NCBI GenBank assembly: GCA_022836975.1
Contig: JAIXMJ010000004.1
Location: forward strand, 1 to 31,043
DNA: 31,043 nt
Direction: 5' to 3'
From: Wolbachia sp.
GTDB taxonomy: Bacteria > Pseudomonadota > Alphaproteobacteria > Rickettsiales > Anaplasmataceae
Shown: positions 16,768-25,658 of the stretch, one piece after another
How the letters are laid out: the number at the start of each line of letters is the position of its first letter
How positions within the stretch are numbered: the first letter of the stretch is position 1
Made by a program: the position numbers and the translations under genes
The notes under the pieces: generated by a model
What the model saw: only the letters and a program-made list of their open reading frames with translations
Told to the model about the DNA's origin: nothing
The model's database searches: none

Positions 16768-18030
16768 TTACTTGAGCATAGAAATTACTTTATCATAACT
16801 TGGCATTGAACTAATTTCTCCAATTGCAGCCACAGTAATTTTATTATGTTGGAGTAATAATTCTTCTACTGCTTCTTTAACATCTCCGATAGTTACGGTA
16901 TCGATTTTTTGTATTAATTCTTCCTTACTTATATATCTGCCATAGATACTATAATAATGACCTAACATTTCAGCACGTGTGCTGGTGCTTTCTCGAGACA
17001 TCAAAATTTGAGATTTTATCCTATCCTTTACCCTTTGTACTTCTTCTTCCTTGAGGTCGCTTGTACATAATTTTTTTAACTCTGTGGTGAGGGATTGTAT
17101 AAGTCTATTTAAATTACTGCTATCTGTTCCTGCAAAAAGAGAAAGTATGCCTGTATCAGTATAGCTGGAATTAAATGAGTAAATAGAGTAAGCCAACCCT
17201 TGTTTTTCTCTTATTTCTTGAAATAGACGTGATGACATTCCACCACCTAGGATTGAATCTAGTACTTGAAATACGTAATATTTTTTATCATAGCAGGAAA
17301 CAGTTGGAAACCCAATTAATAAGTGCACTTGGTCTAGCTTGCGATTTTCTAAATATTCGCTCCCAATATATATTGCACTATTGTTCTTCATGAATTCTTT
17401 GGAATGAATTTTTGATAGTGATTCTTTAGTTAATGCTACAACTGAATTATGATCAATGTTTCCTGCTGCAGAAAATAATATATTTTCTGCAAAATAATGA
17501 TTATTTATATAATCATTCAAATTTTCTCTTGTAAAGGACCTAACAGTTTCTTGTGTGCCTAAGATTGATCTACCGAATGGCTGATCCTTGTAAGCAGTTT
17601 CCATATACTTATCAAAGATTACATCACTAGGTGAATCGTTGGTTTGAAAAATTTCTTGTGTTACCACACCTTTTTCACGTTCTAATTCGTCTTCTGGAAA
17701 TACTGAATTCATCAATATATCCATCAATATTTCAATACCGATAGATATATCTTTTTTAAGAACTTTTGCATAGTAGGAGGTAGTTTCTCTGCCTGTACTT
17801 GCATTAAAAACTCCCCCTATGTTGTCGAATGCCTGAGCAATATCAAGGGCAGTGCGAGACTTTGTACCTTTGAATGCCATATGTTCTAGAAAGTGGGAAA
17901 TTCCATTTTGGTTGATATTTTCAGCCCTGCTCCCAACCCCGACTCTTATGTTTAGCGCTATAGAATCTACATCACGCATTTGCTCAGTGATTATACGTAA
18001 ACCATTACCTAGCGTTGTAACCTGTATCAT
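16768..18030 (-). CDS. M16-family zinc peptidase (processing-peptidase type)
   Basis: A 420-residue metallopeptidase of the pitrilysin/mitochondrial processing peptidase beta type. The inverted zinc motif HFLEH is at residues 46-50, with the distal glutamate in the region ELEREKGVVTQEI. The C-terminal R/Y substrate-binding pair is suggested by GGMSSRLFQEIREKQGLAYS. There is no signal peptide, so it is probably cytoplasmic. Its ATG overlaps the sodB stop as ATGA (18030-18027). In alphaproteobacteria such proteins probably clear peptides; the specific substrate is unknown. gpsA follows 54 bases after the stop. Confidence 0.92.
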   Translation of the reverse strand: MIQVTTLGNGLRIITEQMRDVDSIALNIRVGVGSRAENINQNGISHFLEHMAFKGTKSRTALDIAQAFDNIGGVFNASTGRETTSYYAKVLKKDISIGIEILMDILMNSVFPEDELEREKGVVTQEIFQTNDSPSDVIFDKYMETAYKDQPFGRSILGTQETVRSFTRENLNDYINNHYFAENILFSAAGNIDHNSVVALTKESLSKIHSKEFMKNNSAIYIGSEYLENRKLDQVHLLIGFPTVSCYDKKYYVFQVLDSILGGGMSSRLFQEIREKQGLAYSIYSFNSSYTDTGILSLFAGTDSSNLNRLIQSLTTELKKLCTSDLKEEEVQRVKDRIKSQILMSRESTSTRAEMLGHYYSIYGRYISKEELIQKIDTVTIGDVKEAVEELLLQHNKITVAAIGEISSMPSYDKVISMLK

Positions 18031-18635
18031 ATAACCTGCTTTAAGTTTTTTTCAGCAAAATCCCAATTGATCAAATGGTCTAAAAATATTTTGATGTAAT
18101 CAATTCTACGGTTTTGACAATCTAAATAATATGCATGCTCCCATACATCCATAGTGAGTAATGGTATTTGATTATGGGTGAATGGTAAATCTGCATTAGG
18201 TGTCTTGGTAATTTTAAGCTTTTTATTTTCTAGTACTAGCCATACCCATCCACTACCAAACTGGTTCATTCCATATTCATAAAATGTCTCGATAAATTTT
18301 TCGAAGCCACCTAGATCATCCTTGATTTTTTTCATAATTTCACTCTCTTCAGATGGTTTTCCACCTCCATCACTTTGCATAGAATGCCAATAAAATGTAT
18401 GGTTCCATACTTGTGCTGCATTATTAAATACGGTAATTTCTGCACTATTACAGTGAACTTTTTTTATTAGCTCTTTAAGCTCCATATGTTCATAATCTTT
18501 ATCTTTTATCAACATATTGAGTTTGTCCAAATATCCTTTATGATGTTTATTATAATGAAAATCTAAAGTTCTTGCGGATATATAAGGTTCTAAATCTTCT
18601 TGTTTATATGGTAAATCAGGTAAAGTAAAACTCAT
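18027..18635 (-). CDS. sodB: Iron superoxide dismutase
   Basis: Converts superoxide to oxygen and peroxide in the cytoplasm. Metal ligands are His27, His79, Asp163 and His167 (the last two in MDVWEHAYY). Gln75 in NNAAQVWNHTFYW and the FGSGWVWLV context mark the iron rather than manganese type. The 202 residues fit the family. AGGAGG precedes the ATG. The tRNA-His gene lies 28 bases upstream on the same strand. In Ehrlichia and Anaplasma, sodB is usually the gene before virB3-virB4-virB6; here the downstream partner is instead an M16 peptidase. Confidence 0.96.
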   Translation of the reverse strand: MSFTLPDLPYKQEDLEPYISARTLDFHYNKHHKGYLDKLNMLIKDKDYEHMELKELIKKVHCNSAEITVFNNAAQVWNHTFYWHSMQSDGGGKPSEESEIMKKIKDDLGGFEKFIETFYEYGMNQFGSGWVWLVLENKKLKITKTPNADLPFTHNQIPLLTMDVWEHAYYLDCQNRRIDYIKIFLDHLINWDFAEKNLKQVI

Positions 18636-18663
18636 GCTTGCCTCCTATAATATCTACTTTCTA

Positions 18664-18740
18664 TGGGGCGAGCGACCAGGATCGAACTGGCGACATTCAG
18701 TACCACAAACTGACGCTCTACCAACTGAGCTACGCCCGCC
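18664..18740 (-). tRNA. tRNA-His (anticodon GUG)
   Basis: On the minus strand, the acceptor stem GCGGGCG pairs with CGCTCGC (one G-T pair), preceded by an encoded G(-1) that pairs with C73, the tRNA-His hallmark. The D arm is GCTCAGTTGGTAGAGC, the anticodon arm TCAGT-TTGTGGT-ACTGA gives GTG, and the T arm is GCCAGTTCGATCCTGGT. The bases after C73 read CCA, so the 3' end may be encoded, possibly by chance. Confidence 0.95.
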
Positions 18741-18808
18741 AAAGTATAAAGATACTTAACATATTGATGGAAATAGTCAATCGAGTTTTTATTAAATGGA
18801 GTGATTTT

Positions 18809-19543
18809 ATGTTTAGACTGGATGATAAAAAATTTTTAATTACAGGTGCATCAGGTGGGATAGGGCAAGCAATTGTGGAGACTATGCATAGATCCGGTGC
18901 AATTTTATCTATTTCTGGTACAAAGAAGCAGGTTCTCGAAGAAATAGCTTCTAAGTATAATCAGAACGTACACATTTTACCGTGTGATTTATCAGATGCT
19001 GAAGAAGCGAATAAACTGGTAGATAGAGCAGATACGATCATGAGAGGTTTTGATGGGCTAATATGTAACGCTGGTATAACGCAAGATAGTTTGCTATTAC
19101 GAATGAGTGATGCAATGTGGCAGGAGGTCATAAATATTAATTTAACTGCCACATTTCGTCTTAATAGGAGTGCATGTAAAATATTGCTTAAAAATAGATG
19201 GGGGAGAATAGTTAATATTTCTTCTGTAATAGGGCTTATAGGCAATGCAGGACAAGCAAACTATGCAGCAGCTAAAGCTGGAATAATTGCTATGAGTAAA
19301 TCTATTGCAAAGGAAGTTGCTGGTCGTGGTATTACGGTTAATTGTGTAGCTCCTGGATTTGTTGATACTAGAATGACGGAAGTTTTAAGTCATGAGCAGA
19401 AAGAAAGAATTTTAGAGAATATTCCTATGAAGAGAGTAGGTACCACAGAGGAAATAGCTACAGGAATAATCTTTTTAGCAAGTGATGAATCACGGTATAT
19501 GACAGGTCAGGTATTAAATATTAACGGGGGGTTAATGATGTAG
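18809..19543 (+). CDS. fabG: 3-oxoacyl-[acyl-carrier-protein] reductase
   Basis: Reduces 3-oxoacyl-ACP with NADPH in fatty acid synthesis. The start at ATG 18809 (MFRLDDKKFLITGASGG) is preceded by TGGAGTG; a longer frame upstream only reads through the antisense tRNA-His. The Rossmann motif is TGASGGIGQAI, followed by CNAG, catalytic Ser139 in NISSVIG, and Tyr152/Lys156 in NYAAAKAG. The C-terminus is the usual YMTGQVLNINGGLMM. Length 244 is typical. It is monocistronic or precedes the lone virB2, 73 bases on. Confidence 0.96.
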   Translation: MFRLDDKKFLITGASGGIGQAIVETMHRSGAILSISGTKKQVLEEIASKYNQNVHILPCDLSDAEEANKLVDRADTIMRGFDGLICNAGITQDSLLLRMSDAMWQEVININLTATFRLNRSACKILLKNRWGRIVNISSVIGLIGNAGQANYAAAKAGIIAMSKSIAKEVAGRGITVNCVAPGFVDTRMTEVLSHEQKERILENIPMKRVGTTEEIATGIIFLASDESRYMTGQVLNINGGLMM

Positions 19544-19546
19544 TAC

Positions 19547-19562
19547 AGACATGTTGATGTCT
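19547..19562 (+). other. Perfect 6-bp hairpin just after fabG
   Basis: AGACAT-GTTG-ATGTCT begins three bases after the fabG stop codon. No T-run follows, so it is not a classical terminator. It sits immediately before the -35 box proposed for virB2, so an attenuator or operator role is possible. Confidence 0.4.
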
Positions 19563-19563
19563 A

Positions 19564-19591
19564 TAGACAAATTCTAAATCTTCTGTAAAAT
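19564..19591 (+). promoter_or_regulatory. Candidate promoter of virB2
   Basis: TAGACA (19564-19569) and TAAAAT (19586-19591) are 16 bases apart and end 34 bases before ATG 19626. A second TATAAT-like box (TAAATATAAT) lies slightly downstream without a good -35. Confidence 0.35.
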
Positions 19592-19625
19592 GTAAATATA
19601 ATTTAAATGGGTCAGAGTGAATTGT

Positions 19626-20027
19626 ATGATTAGAAATTTTTTAAATGTTTTTCTTGTATTGTTGTTGTGTTTTTCACCTTATAGCAGCTTTGCTAATAAT
19701 GATAATGATAATGGTACTGGTAAGTATGATGTGGCGCAAGATCCTACAAATAAAATAATATGTAGGGTTTTGCAATACATATGGAGGTTTGGTGGGCCTC
19801 TTATAACAGTTGTGATAATTGGTTCAGCACTACTTGCAATATTTGGGAAGATGCAGTGGTCTGCTCTTGTTGCGTTAGCCGCATTTATATGTGTGTTTTT
19901 TGGAGCAACTAGCATTGTGCAGTTTCTTATGACTGGTATTACGTTTGGTACGAAAAATGCTGGGGGTACTGAAAATATTTACCTCTGTGAGGATGATGTT
20001 CTTAAGTCACTAAAAACAACAAAGTAA
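19626..20027 (+). CDS. virB2: VirB2/TrbC-family pilin-like subunit of a type IV secretion system
   Basis: The product is 133 residues from ATG 19626 (a GTG at 19617 is also in frame). It has a signal peptide ending SSFA, an asparagine/aspartate-rich mature start, Cys near ICRVLQYIWRFGG, and then two hydrophobic helices (GPLITVVIIGSALLAIFGK and SALVALAAFICVFFGATSIV). This helix-turn-helix layout is characteristic of VirB2/TrbC pilins. In Anaplasma and Ehrlichia, virB2 is often present as several tandem paralogs; here only one is seen and no other vir gene is in the window. The C-terminal tail after the second helix (TKNAGGTENIYLCEDD) is longer than in classic VirB2. Confidence 0.8.
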   Translation: MIRNFLNVFLVLLLCFSPYSSFANNDNDNGTGKYDVAQDPTNKIICRVLQYIWRFGGPLITVVIIGSALLAIFGKMQWSALVALAAFICVFFGATSIVQFLMTGITFGTKNAGGTENIYLCEDDVLKSLKTTK

Positions 20028-20437
20028 TAATGCACAGTGGTCGGCTACGTCTGGGAGAATGAGTGGTGCTGATATGCAGTAGATGCTTGTTGTCCCGCAG
20101 CCCAGTAGCTGGATATAGCATTTAATATGCTGAGGGGGGCGTATATAAGGTAGTGGGGATAGGGTTTTAGCTAGTTTATATGCTCTTTGGTATGTTATTG
20201 AAGGTTGTTGGATAGTTTTTTTTTAGCCGTATGTAGAGTTTTAGCTCTATTTCAAGGATTTTATATTAATAGATTATTTCCACTTAGAAAATATAAATTT
20301 GGCGGACTTGAAGCATATAGCTCTAATGAATATAGATTATAGACAGTATCCAGAGTCCCTCATATTATAAAACCTCAGCTAAAGCTAAGTTTATTTTAAC
20401 GCATAAATTACTTGAATCTGCAATACCACATTCTCCG
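20028..20437 (+). other. Intergenic stretch between virB2 and purC with a possible gene remnant
   Basis: The first 130 bases are unusually G-rich for this genome and contain a small hairpin, AGCAT-TTAAT-ATGCT (about 20118-20132), and the run GAGGGGGGC. From about 20245 to 20371 a 40-codon open stretch without a start codon reads like real protein (for example LENINLADLKHIALMNIDYR) and ends SLIL-stop. I recognise no family. It could be the tail of a deleted gene. The rest of the gap shows nothing. Confidence 0.35.
20363..20390 (-). terminator. Candidate rho-independent terminator of purC
   Basis: On the minus strand, CTTAGC-TTTA-GCTGAG forms a 6-bp stem with one wobble pair, followed by GTTTTATAAT. 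It lies about 50 bases after the purC stop. The stem is short and the T-run is weak. Confidence 0.4.
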
Positions 20438-21157
20438 CTAGAGGATCGTGTCTGATGCGACTTTAATTTTCAATCTCTGCGCTACTTCCAAATATGCTTC
20501 CTTTAGGTTGCCTAGATCTAAACGATAGGTGTCCTTGTCTAGTACTTTGTTAGAATCAATTGCCCATAATCTCCAGGTATCAGGGGTGATTTCATCACCT
20601 AAAATCAGGTTATTATTGAGTCTGCCAAATTCTAGTTTGAAATCAATTAGATTTGCTCCTGCACCTAAAAATAGATCAATTAGTAACTTGTTTATTTTTA
20701 GTGCCATAGACTTTATCTCTTCTATTTCTTGAGTGCTGGATAGCCAATTAAAGTAAAGTATCTCACTTTCGCTTACTAGTGGATCAGTGGCATTTTTGTA
20801 AATAAATTCAACTATAGGATATCTAAGCTTTTCTCCACGTTGTAATAGACCAAGACGTTTACAAAACGTTCCAGCAGCAGTATTTCTTACTACTACTTCT
20901 AAAGGTATCATTTTAAGTCTTTTTACTAATTGATCCCTTTCATTTTTCAGTTCTATAAAATGTGTATTAATGCCTTTTTCTTCTAGCTTTTTCATGATAA
21001 ATGCGCTTATGTAGTTACAAATTATGCCTTTACCTTGAATAATATTATGCTTTTGCTTATTAAATGCTGTAACGTCATCTTTAAAACGTTGTATTATTAG
21101 GGCTGGATCTTCAGTGGCAATAACTAACTTTGTTTTGCCTTCGCATATTATTTCCAT
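20438..21157 (-). CDS. purC: Phosphoribosylaminoimidazole-succinocarboxamide synthase
   Basis: Joins CAIR and aspartate in purine synthesis (SAICAR synthetase). The N-terminal signature EGKTKLVIA, the FKDDVTAFN motif, the ATP/substrate region MIPLEVVVRNTAAGTFCKRLG and the C-terminal LIDFKLEFGRLNNNLILGDE and PDTWRLW are all present. The 239 residues fit the bacterial single-domain form. It is flanked by an IS on the upstream side, so its promoter may be affected; a TATAAT lies about 35 bases upstream of the ATG, without an obvious -35. Confidence 0.97.
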   Translation of the reverse strand: MEIICEGKTKLVIATEDPALIIQRFKDDVTAFNKQKHNIIQGKGIICNYISAFIMKKLEEKGINTHFIELKNERDQLVKRLKMIPLEVVVRNTAAGTFCKRLGLLQRGEKLRYPIVEFIYKNATDPLVSESEILYFNWLSSTQEIEEIKSMALKINKLLIDLFLGAGANLIDFKLEFGRLNNNLILGDEITPDTWRLWAIDSNKVLDKDTYRLDLGNLKEAYLEVAQRLKIKVASDTIL

Positions 21158-21251
21158 ATTTTTAACAGATAACCTATAAATATAATTATACAGGATTCTT
21201 AGTAAAAGCCATATCTAAAGCTTATGGTAAGTAGTTGAATATTTTCTATTA

Positions 21252-21959
21252 TGGTATGTCGTGCTGATTGAATAAAAGTTTATATAATGACAGAATTTAA
21301 GGGTTGGGAAAGATGGAGAACACACAGAAGGCATGATATAAGCGACAGGTTGTTGGATAAATTAGAAAGTCACTTGCCTGGAAGAATGGGTAAGTGTGGA
21401 AGAATAGCAAAGGATAATAGGACATTTATAAATGCAGTAATGTGGATATTTAGGACTGGTGCACCGTGGACCACCTGATTATGGCCATTGGAAGCAGGAG
21501 ATTTTGCAGATGGCGTGATATTTATTGAAAATTTTTATTGATCTTGAGTGGTTGATCTACATATGTAAAATACATAAAGCTGGACTTGGAGCAAAAGAAA
21601 AAAATCAAATGATAAAATGGGCAAAGGCCCGTGGATGCGCATGGTATGCCGGTCAGAATCAGAAGGTTCCAGACATTCAGGCTAACCCAAGACATAGGCC
21701 TTATAAGCTTGCAATACGAATCGTATTATAGATTTAGCAAGAAAATCAAGCATAAGCCCTGTAATTTTATCAAAAAGAAACAGGAAAATTCCAAGAAAAA
21801 TAGACAAGGATCTATATAAACTTAGGCATAATACATTTCAAAAATTTAAAGAATGGCGAGGAATAGCAACCAGATATGCTAAAAATGCACGATCGTATAT
21901 GGCTGCCCTTTCCCTTCAAACTTTGTTAATGTAGGCCAAAATCTTATGACGACATACCC
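21252..21959 (+). mobile_element. Full-span but decayed IS5-family (IS427-group-like) element, copy 2
   Basis: The ends are TGGTATGTCGT (21252-21262) and ACGACATACCC (21949-21959), an 11-bp inverted repeat with one mismatch. TA flanks both sides (21250-21251 and 21960-21961), as expected for a TA target duplication. The total span is 708 bases, shorter than the roughly 850 typical of the group. The single transposase gene inside is broken. It has the same orientation relative to its ends as copy 1, which sits inverted at 661-1016. Confidence 0.88.
21287..21934 (+). pseudogene. IS5-family transposase pseudogene
   Basis: The N-terminal part is intact: RHDISDRLLDKLESHLPGR, then IAKDNRTFINAVMWIFRTGAP, the helix-turn-helix region of IS427-group transposases. 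It is then broken just before the expected RDLPPDYGHWK, with later segments in other frames (FCRWRD, LEWLIYICKIHKAG, NQMI, AHGMPVRI, IDLARK, PVILSKRNRKIP-like, RGIATRYAKNARSYMAALSL). At least four small deletions are needed to restore the family frame. The regions expected to hold the catalytic DDE residues are all damaged: the first Asp after EWL, the second in the A-D-K-G-Y-D block, and the Glu after LRH. It cannot encode an active enzyme. Confidence 0.85.
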
Positions 21960-22133
21960 TAGTTTCTATATTATTATGTCGTAACTATTTTATTTCACCG
22001 TGAACTGTTATATTTGTTCAAAAATTAGCATCTCTAGCAATATGTCCAGTAGCGAAAAGGTTCATAAAGCTGTTGAACTCGTCTCTACTATTATGAGGAT
22101 AGCTATACTTCAACAAAAAACTATAATAATTTT

Positions 22134-25100
22134 TTAACTATACGAATAGTTGATATAGTATTCTTGTAAAGGTTTCACTTCTAATTTACTACTTTTAACA
22201 TGTTGTATGACTAATACTAATGCCTTGCTGCCAGAAGTAGTAGTACTATAAGCTATATTTTGTAGTATTGCAGTTCTTCTAATATCCTTACTATCGGATA
22301 CCGACTTTATTCCTTTTGAAGTATTAATTACTAAATTTATTTTACCATCTTTCAGCATATCAACTACATGTGGCCTGCCTTCCCTAACTTTATTGACAGC
22401 TATAGCACTAATATGATTGTTGTTTAAGTATAAAGCAGTACCTTTTGTTGCATAAATTATAAAACCTAGTTGGTCTAATATCTGTGCTACTGAAAGTATT
22501 GCTTCTTTATCTTCATCTTTGACTGAAATAAGAGCTCCACCTGTTGTTGGTAATCTGTATCCCGAAGCCATATATGCTTTTGCAAGTGCTGCTTCAAACG
22601 ATGACCCAATCCCCATCACTTCTCCTGTTGATTTCATTTCTGGACCTAGTAGAATATCGCTTTCATCAAAACGTGAGAATGGGAAAACAGCCATTTTAGT
22701 AGCAAAATAATTCATGGATTTACTTTCCTGGTTTATTTTGTTACCTAGGATAACCTGAGTAGCAAGTTTTGCAATTGGTATATTAATTACCTTTGAAATG
22801 AAAGGGATAGTACGGCTAGCCCTTAGATTTACTTCAAGTATATATATATTATTTTCCTGAACTGCAAATTGTATATTAAGTAACCCAACTACTCTTAATG
22901 CATGTGCTATTTTTTCAGTTTGTAGCTTGATTGAGTTAATAACGTCGTCATTTAATGTGCTGGTAGGTATGGAACATGTAGAATCTCCTGAGTGAATACC
23001 AGCTTCTTCTATATGCTCTATAATAGCTGCAATAAAAATATTTTCTCCATCAGATATAGCGTCAACGTCAATTTCGACCGCGTTAACTAAAAACTTGTCA
23101 ATTAACAGTGGACCATATTCAAAAATTTTTTCCTGGTTAAAAAGATATTCTTTAAAACTTTCTGTATTGTATTTTATTGACATAGATTGTCCACCTAATA
23201 CATAAGATGGTCTAACCAATAGCGGAAACCCGACTTTTTCTATACAACTTAAAGCATCATGAATAGAGTAGCATATAGCATTTACTGGTTGGTTTAATTT
23301 GAGTTTAAATGCAAGGTTTTTAAACTTCATACGATCTTCTGCTAGATCGATAGAATTAAATGAAGTACCTAAAATCTTAAAGCCTCTTTTATTGAGAATC
23401 TTTGCTAATTTTAATGGTGTCTGTCCCCCAAGTTGCACTATTATTCCTACTAATTTGCCATTTTGTTGTTCTTTTTCTAGTATCTCTAATACATCTTCTG
23501 CAACTAGTGGAGCAAAATATAAACGATCTGCTGTATCATAGTCTGTTGACACAGTTTCTGGATTGCAATTAATCATTATTGTTTCATATCCCATCTCTTT
23601 AGCTGCAGCAACTGCGTGTACACATGTATAGTCGAACTCAATACCCTGACCTATGCGATTGGGGCCGCTGCCTAAAATTACAACCTTGTTATACTCGGAA
23701 ACATTTGCTTCACACTCTGGAAAAGAATTTAATAATTTTTTATTAATGTAATAATTGCTATTTTCATAACAACCATACATATAAGCGGTACTGGATTCAA
23801 ACTCAGCTGCACATGTGTCAATCCTTTTATAAATCTGCTTGATATTAAAATTTTTTCTTATATTTTCAACTTCTTCTTCTCTTTGAGAAGATAATTTTGC
23901 TAATCTTGCATCAGAAAAGCCCATTTTTTTTAGCTGTAACATCTCATATTCAGTTTTAGGTAAGCCACTTATTTTAATCCTTTGTTCTGTCAATATAATT
24001 TGCTCTATGTTTTGTAGAAACCATAAATCATACCCTGTAATTGTATTAATTTCTTCTATACTTATGCCAAAACGTATAGCATCACCAATAATTAATAATC
24101 TATTTGGCAGCAATCTAGCCAATTGGGATTTTATATAATCTATATCTATGTTTTCTGTAAACACCTCATCTAAGCCTTTGAGCCCAGTTTCAAGAGATCG
24201 TAATGCTTTTTGTAATGATTCGTTAAAAGTACGTCCTATTGACATTACTTCTCCCACTGATTTCATAGAAGTTGATAGTTCGCAATTTGTACATTTAAAT
24301 TTTTCAAATTCAAATCGTGGTATTTTTGTAACGATATAATCAATAGTTGGCTCAAATGATACTGGAATTACTGATGCACAATCATTACATATTTCATCTA
24401 ATGAGTATCCAACCGCAAGTTTTGTTGCAACTTTTGCAATTGGAAATCCTGTAGCTTTTGAAGCAAGGGCAGAGGAGCGCGAAACTCTAGGGTTCATTTC
24501 AATAACGACTAGGCTGCCATCTTCTTTTGGATTAACTGCAAATTGTACATTTGCGCATCCTGAATTTACCCCAATTTCTCTTAGTACTGCCATAGCAGCG
24601 TTCCGCATCTGCTGATATTCAGCATCACGCAAAGTTAGTGCAGGAGCTACAGTAATGCTATCACCTGTATGTACTCCCATTGGATCAACATTTTCTATTG
24701 AACATACTATTATACAGTTACCTTTATAGTCCCGTATAACTTCCATTTCATATTCCTTCCACCCAACTATAGATTCATCTATCTGCACCTCGTTTATTGG
24801 TGAAATTCTTAATGCATTATTTACTATACTAATAAATTCTTCTTTATTATATGCTATGCCGCTTCCAGTTCCTGCTAATGTAAATGATGAACGAACAATC
24901 GCAGGCAACCCTATGTAATCTAATGCCTCTTTTATTTGTTCTTGGTTTTTTATAATGATACTTTTAGGGTACTTTAGCCCTATTGTATCCATAGATTGTC
25001 GAAATAATTCTCGATCCTCTGCTTTTTTAATGGCTTCTTTTGTTGTGCCTATGAGTTCTATTCTATATCTATTGAGTATTCCATCTTCTGCCAGTTGCAT

Positions 25101-25397
25101 TGCGCAATTTAAAGCAGTTTGTCCACCCATTGTGGGTAATATTGCATCTGGTTTTTCTTTAATAATTATTTCTTCTATTATCTCTGGAAGTACTGGTTCA
25201 ATATAGGTGACATCAGAAAATTCCGGATCTGTCATTATTGTTGCAGGATTTGAGTTAACTAGGATCACTCTGTATCCCTCGTTCTTTAACACTTTACAGC
25301 TTTGTGTGCCTGAGTAATCAAATTCACATGCTTGACCTATTACTATCGGTCCAGCTCCTATTAGTAATATAGATTCTATATCTGTGCGTCTTGGCAT
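22134..25397 (-). CDS. carB: Carbamoyl-phosphate synthase large subunit
   Basis: Makes carbamoyl phosphate from bicarbonate, ATP and ammonia delivered by CarA, feeding pyrimidine (and arginine) synthesis. The 1087-residue product starts with MPRRTDIESILLIGAGPIVI and has two homologous ATP-grasp halves: the carboxyphosphate domain (1-400, with IEMNPRVSRSSALASKATG) and the carbamoyl-phosphate domain (about 555-935, GSGPNRIGQGIEFDYTCVHA and LEVNLRASRTIPFISKV). An oligomerisation region lies between, and an MGS-like allosteric domain is at the end (about 940-1087). Length is normal. carA is not in the window. Confidence 0.98.
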   Translation of the reverse strand: MPRRTDIESILLIGAGPIVIGQACEFDYSGTQSCKVLKNEGYRVILVNSNPATIMTDPEFSDVTYIEPVLPEIIEEIIIKEKPDAILPTMGGQTALNCAMQLAEDGILNRYRIELIGTTKEAIKKAEDRELFRQSMDTIGLKYPKSIIIKNQEQIKEALDYIGLPAIVRSSFTLAGTGSGIAYNKEEFISIVNNALRISPINEVQIDESIVGWKEYEMEVIRDYKGNCIIVCSIENVDPMGVHTGDSITVAPALTLRDAEYQQMRNAAMAVLREIGVNSGCANVQFAVNPKEDGSLVVIEMNPRVSRSSALASKATGFPIAKVATKLAVGYSLDEICNDCASVIPVSFEPTIDYIVTKIPRFEFEKFKCTNCELSTSMKSVGEVMSIGRTFNESLQKALRSLETGLKGLDEVFTENIDIDYIKSQLARLLPNRLLIIGDAIRFGISIEEINTITGYDLWFLQNIEQIILTEQRIKISGLPKTEYEMLQLKKMGFSDARLAKLSSQREEEVENIRKNFNIKQIYKRIDTCAAEFESSTAYMYGCYENSNYYINKKLLNSFPECEANVSEYNKVVILGSGPNRIGQGIEFDYTCVHAVAAAKEMGYETIMINCNPETVSTDYDTADRLYFAPLVAEDVLEILEKEQQNGKLVGIIVQLGGQTPLKLAKILNKRGFKILGTSFNSIDLAEDRMKFKNLAFKLKLNQPVNAICYSIHDALSCIEKVGFPLLVRPSYVLGGQSMSIKYNTESFKEYLFNQEKIFEYGPLLIDKFLVNAVEIDVDAISDGENIFIAAIIEHIEEAGIHSGDSTCSIPTSTLNDDVINSIKLQTEKIAHALRVVGLLNIQFAVQENNIYILEVNLRASRTIPFISKVINIPIAKLATQVILGNKINQESKSMNYFATKMAVFPFSRFDESDILLGPEMKSTGEVMGIGSSFEAALAKAYMASGYRLPTTGGALISVKDEDKEAILSVAQILDQLGFIIYATKGTALYLNNNHISAIAVNKVREGRPHVVDMLKDGKINLVINTSKGIKSVSDSKDIRRTAILQNIAYSTTTSGSKALVLVIQHVKSSKLEVKPLQEYYINYSYS

Positions 25398-25658
25398 TTA
25401 AACTATTCCATTAATCTTATTAATACTATCAATCTTTGCTGTATATGTGAATTATTTCAATGCAGAATAACTTTTTATGGAACTAAATTTTTATGGATTG
25501 CCCAGCGAAGAAAGTATAGTAAATAGAAGGGTTTTTCTGTTTATGGATAGAAAAAATGCACACTAGGTGTACAATTCCAATAAGTATAAAATTATCAATA
25601 AAGGAAGAACTATGGGACAACAAACCATATACCGAGGTTGTCCATACTCTTAAAAATG

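Noticed and set aside
18638..18808. Upstream extension of fabG through the tRNA-His region
   Set aside because: The extension reads the antisense strand of a tRNA; a well-placed ATG with ribosome site exists at 18809.
22042..22137. 31-residue plus-strand ORF (MSSSEKVHKAVELVSTIMRI...) between the IS and carB
   Set aside because: No ribosome site or recognisable family, and its end overlaps the carB stop on the other strand; it may be a remnant but cannot be supported.
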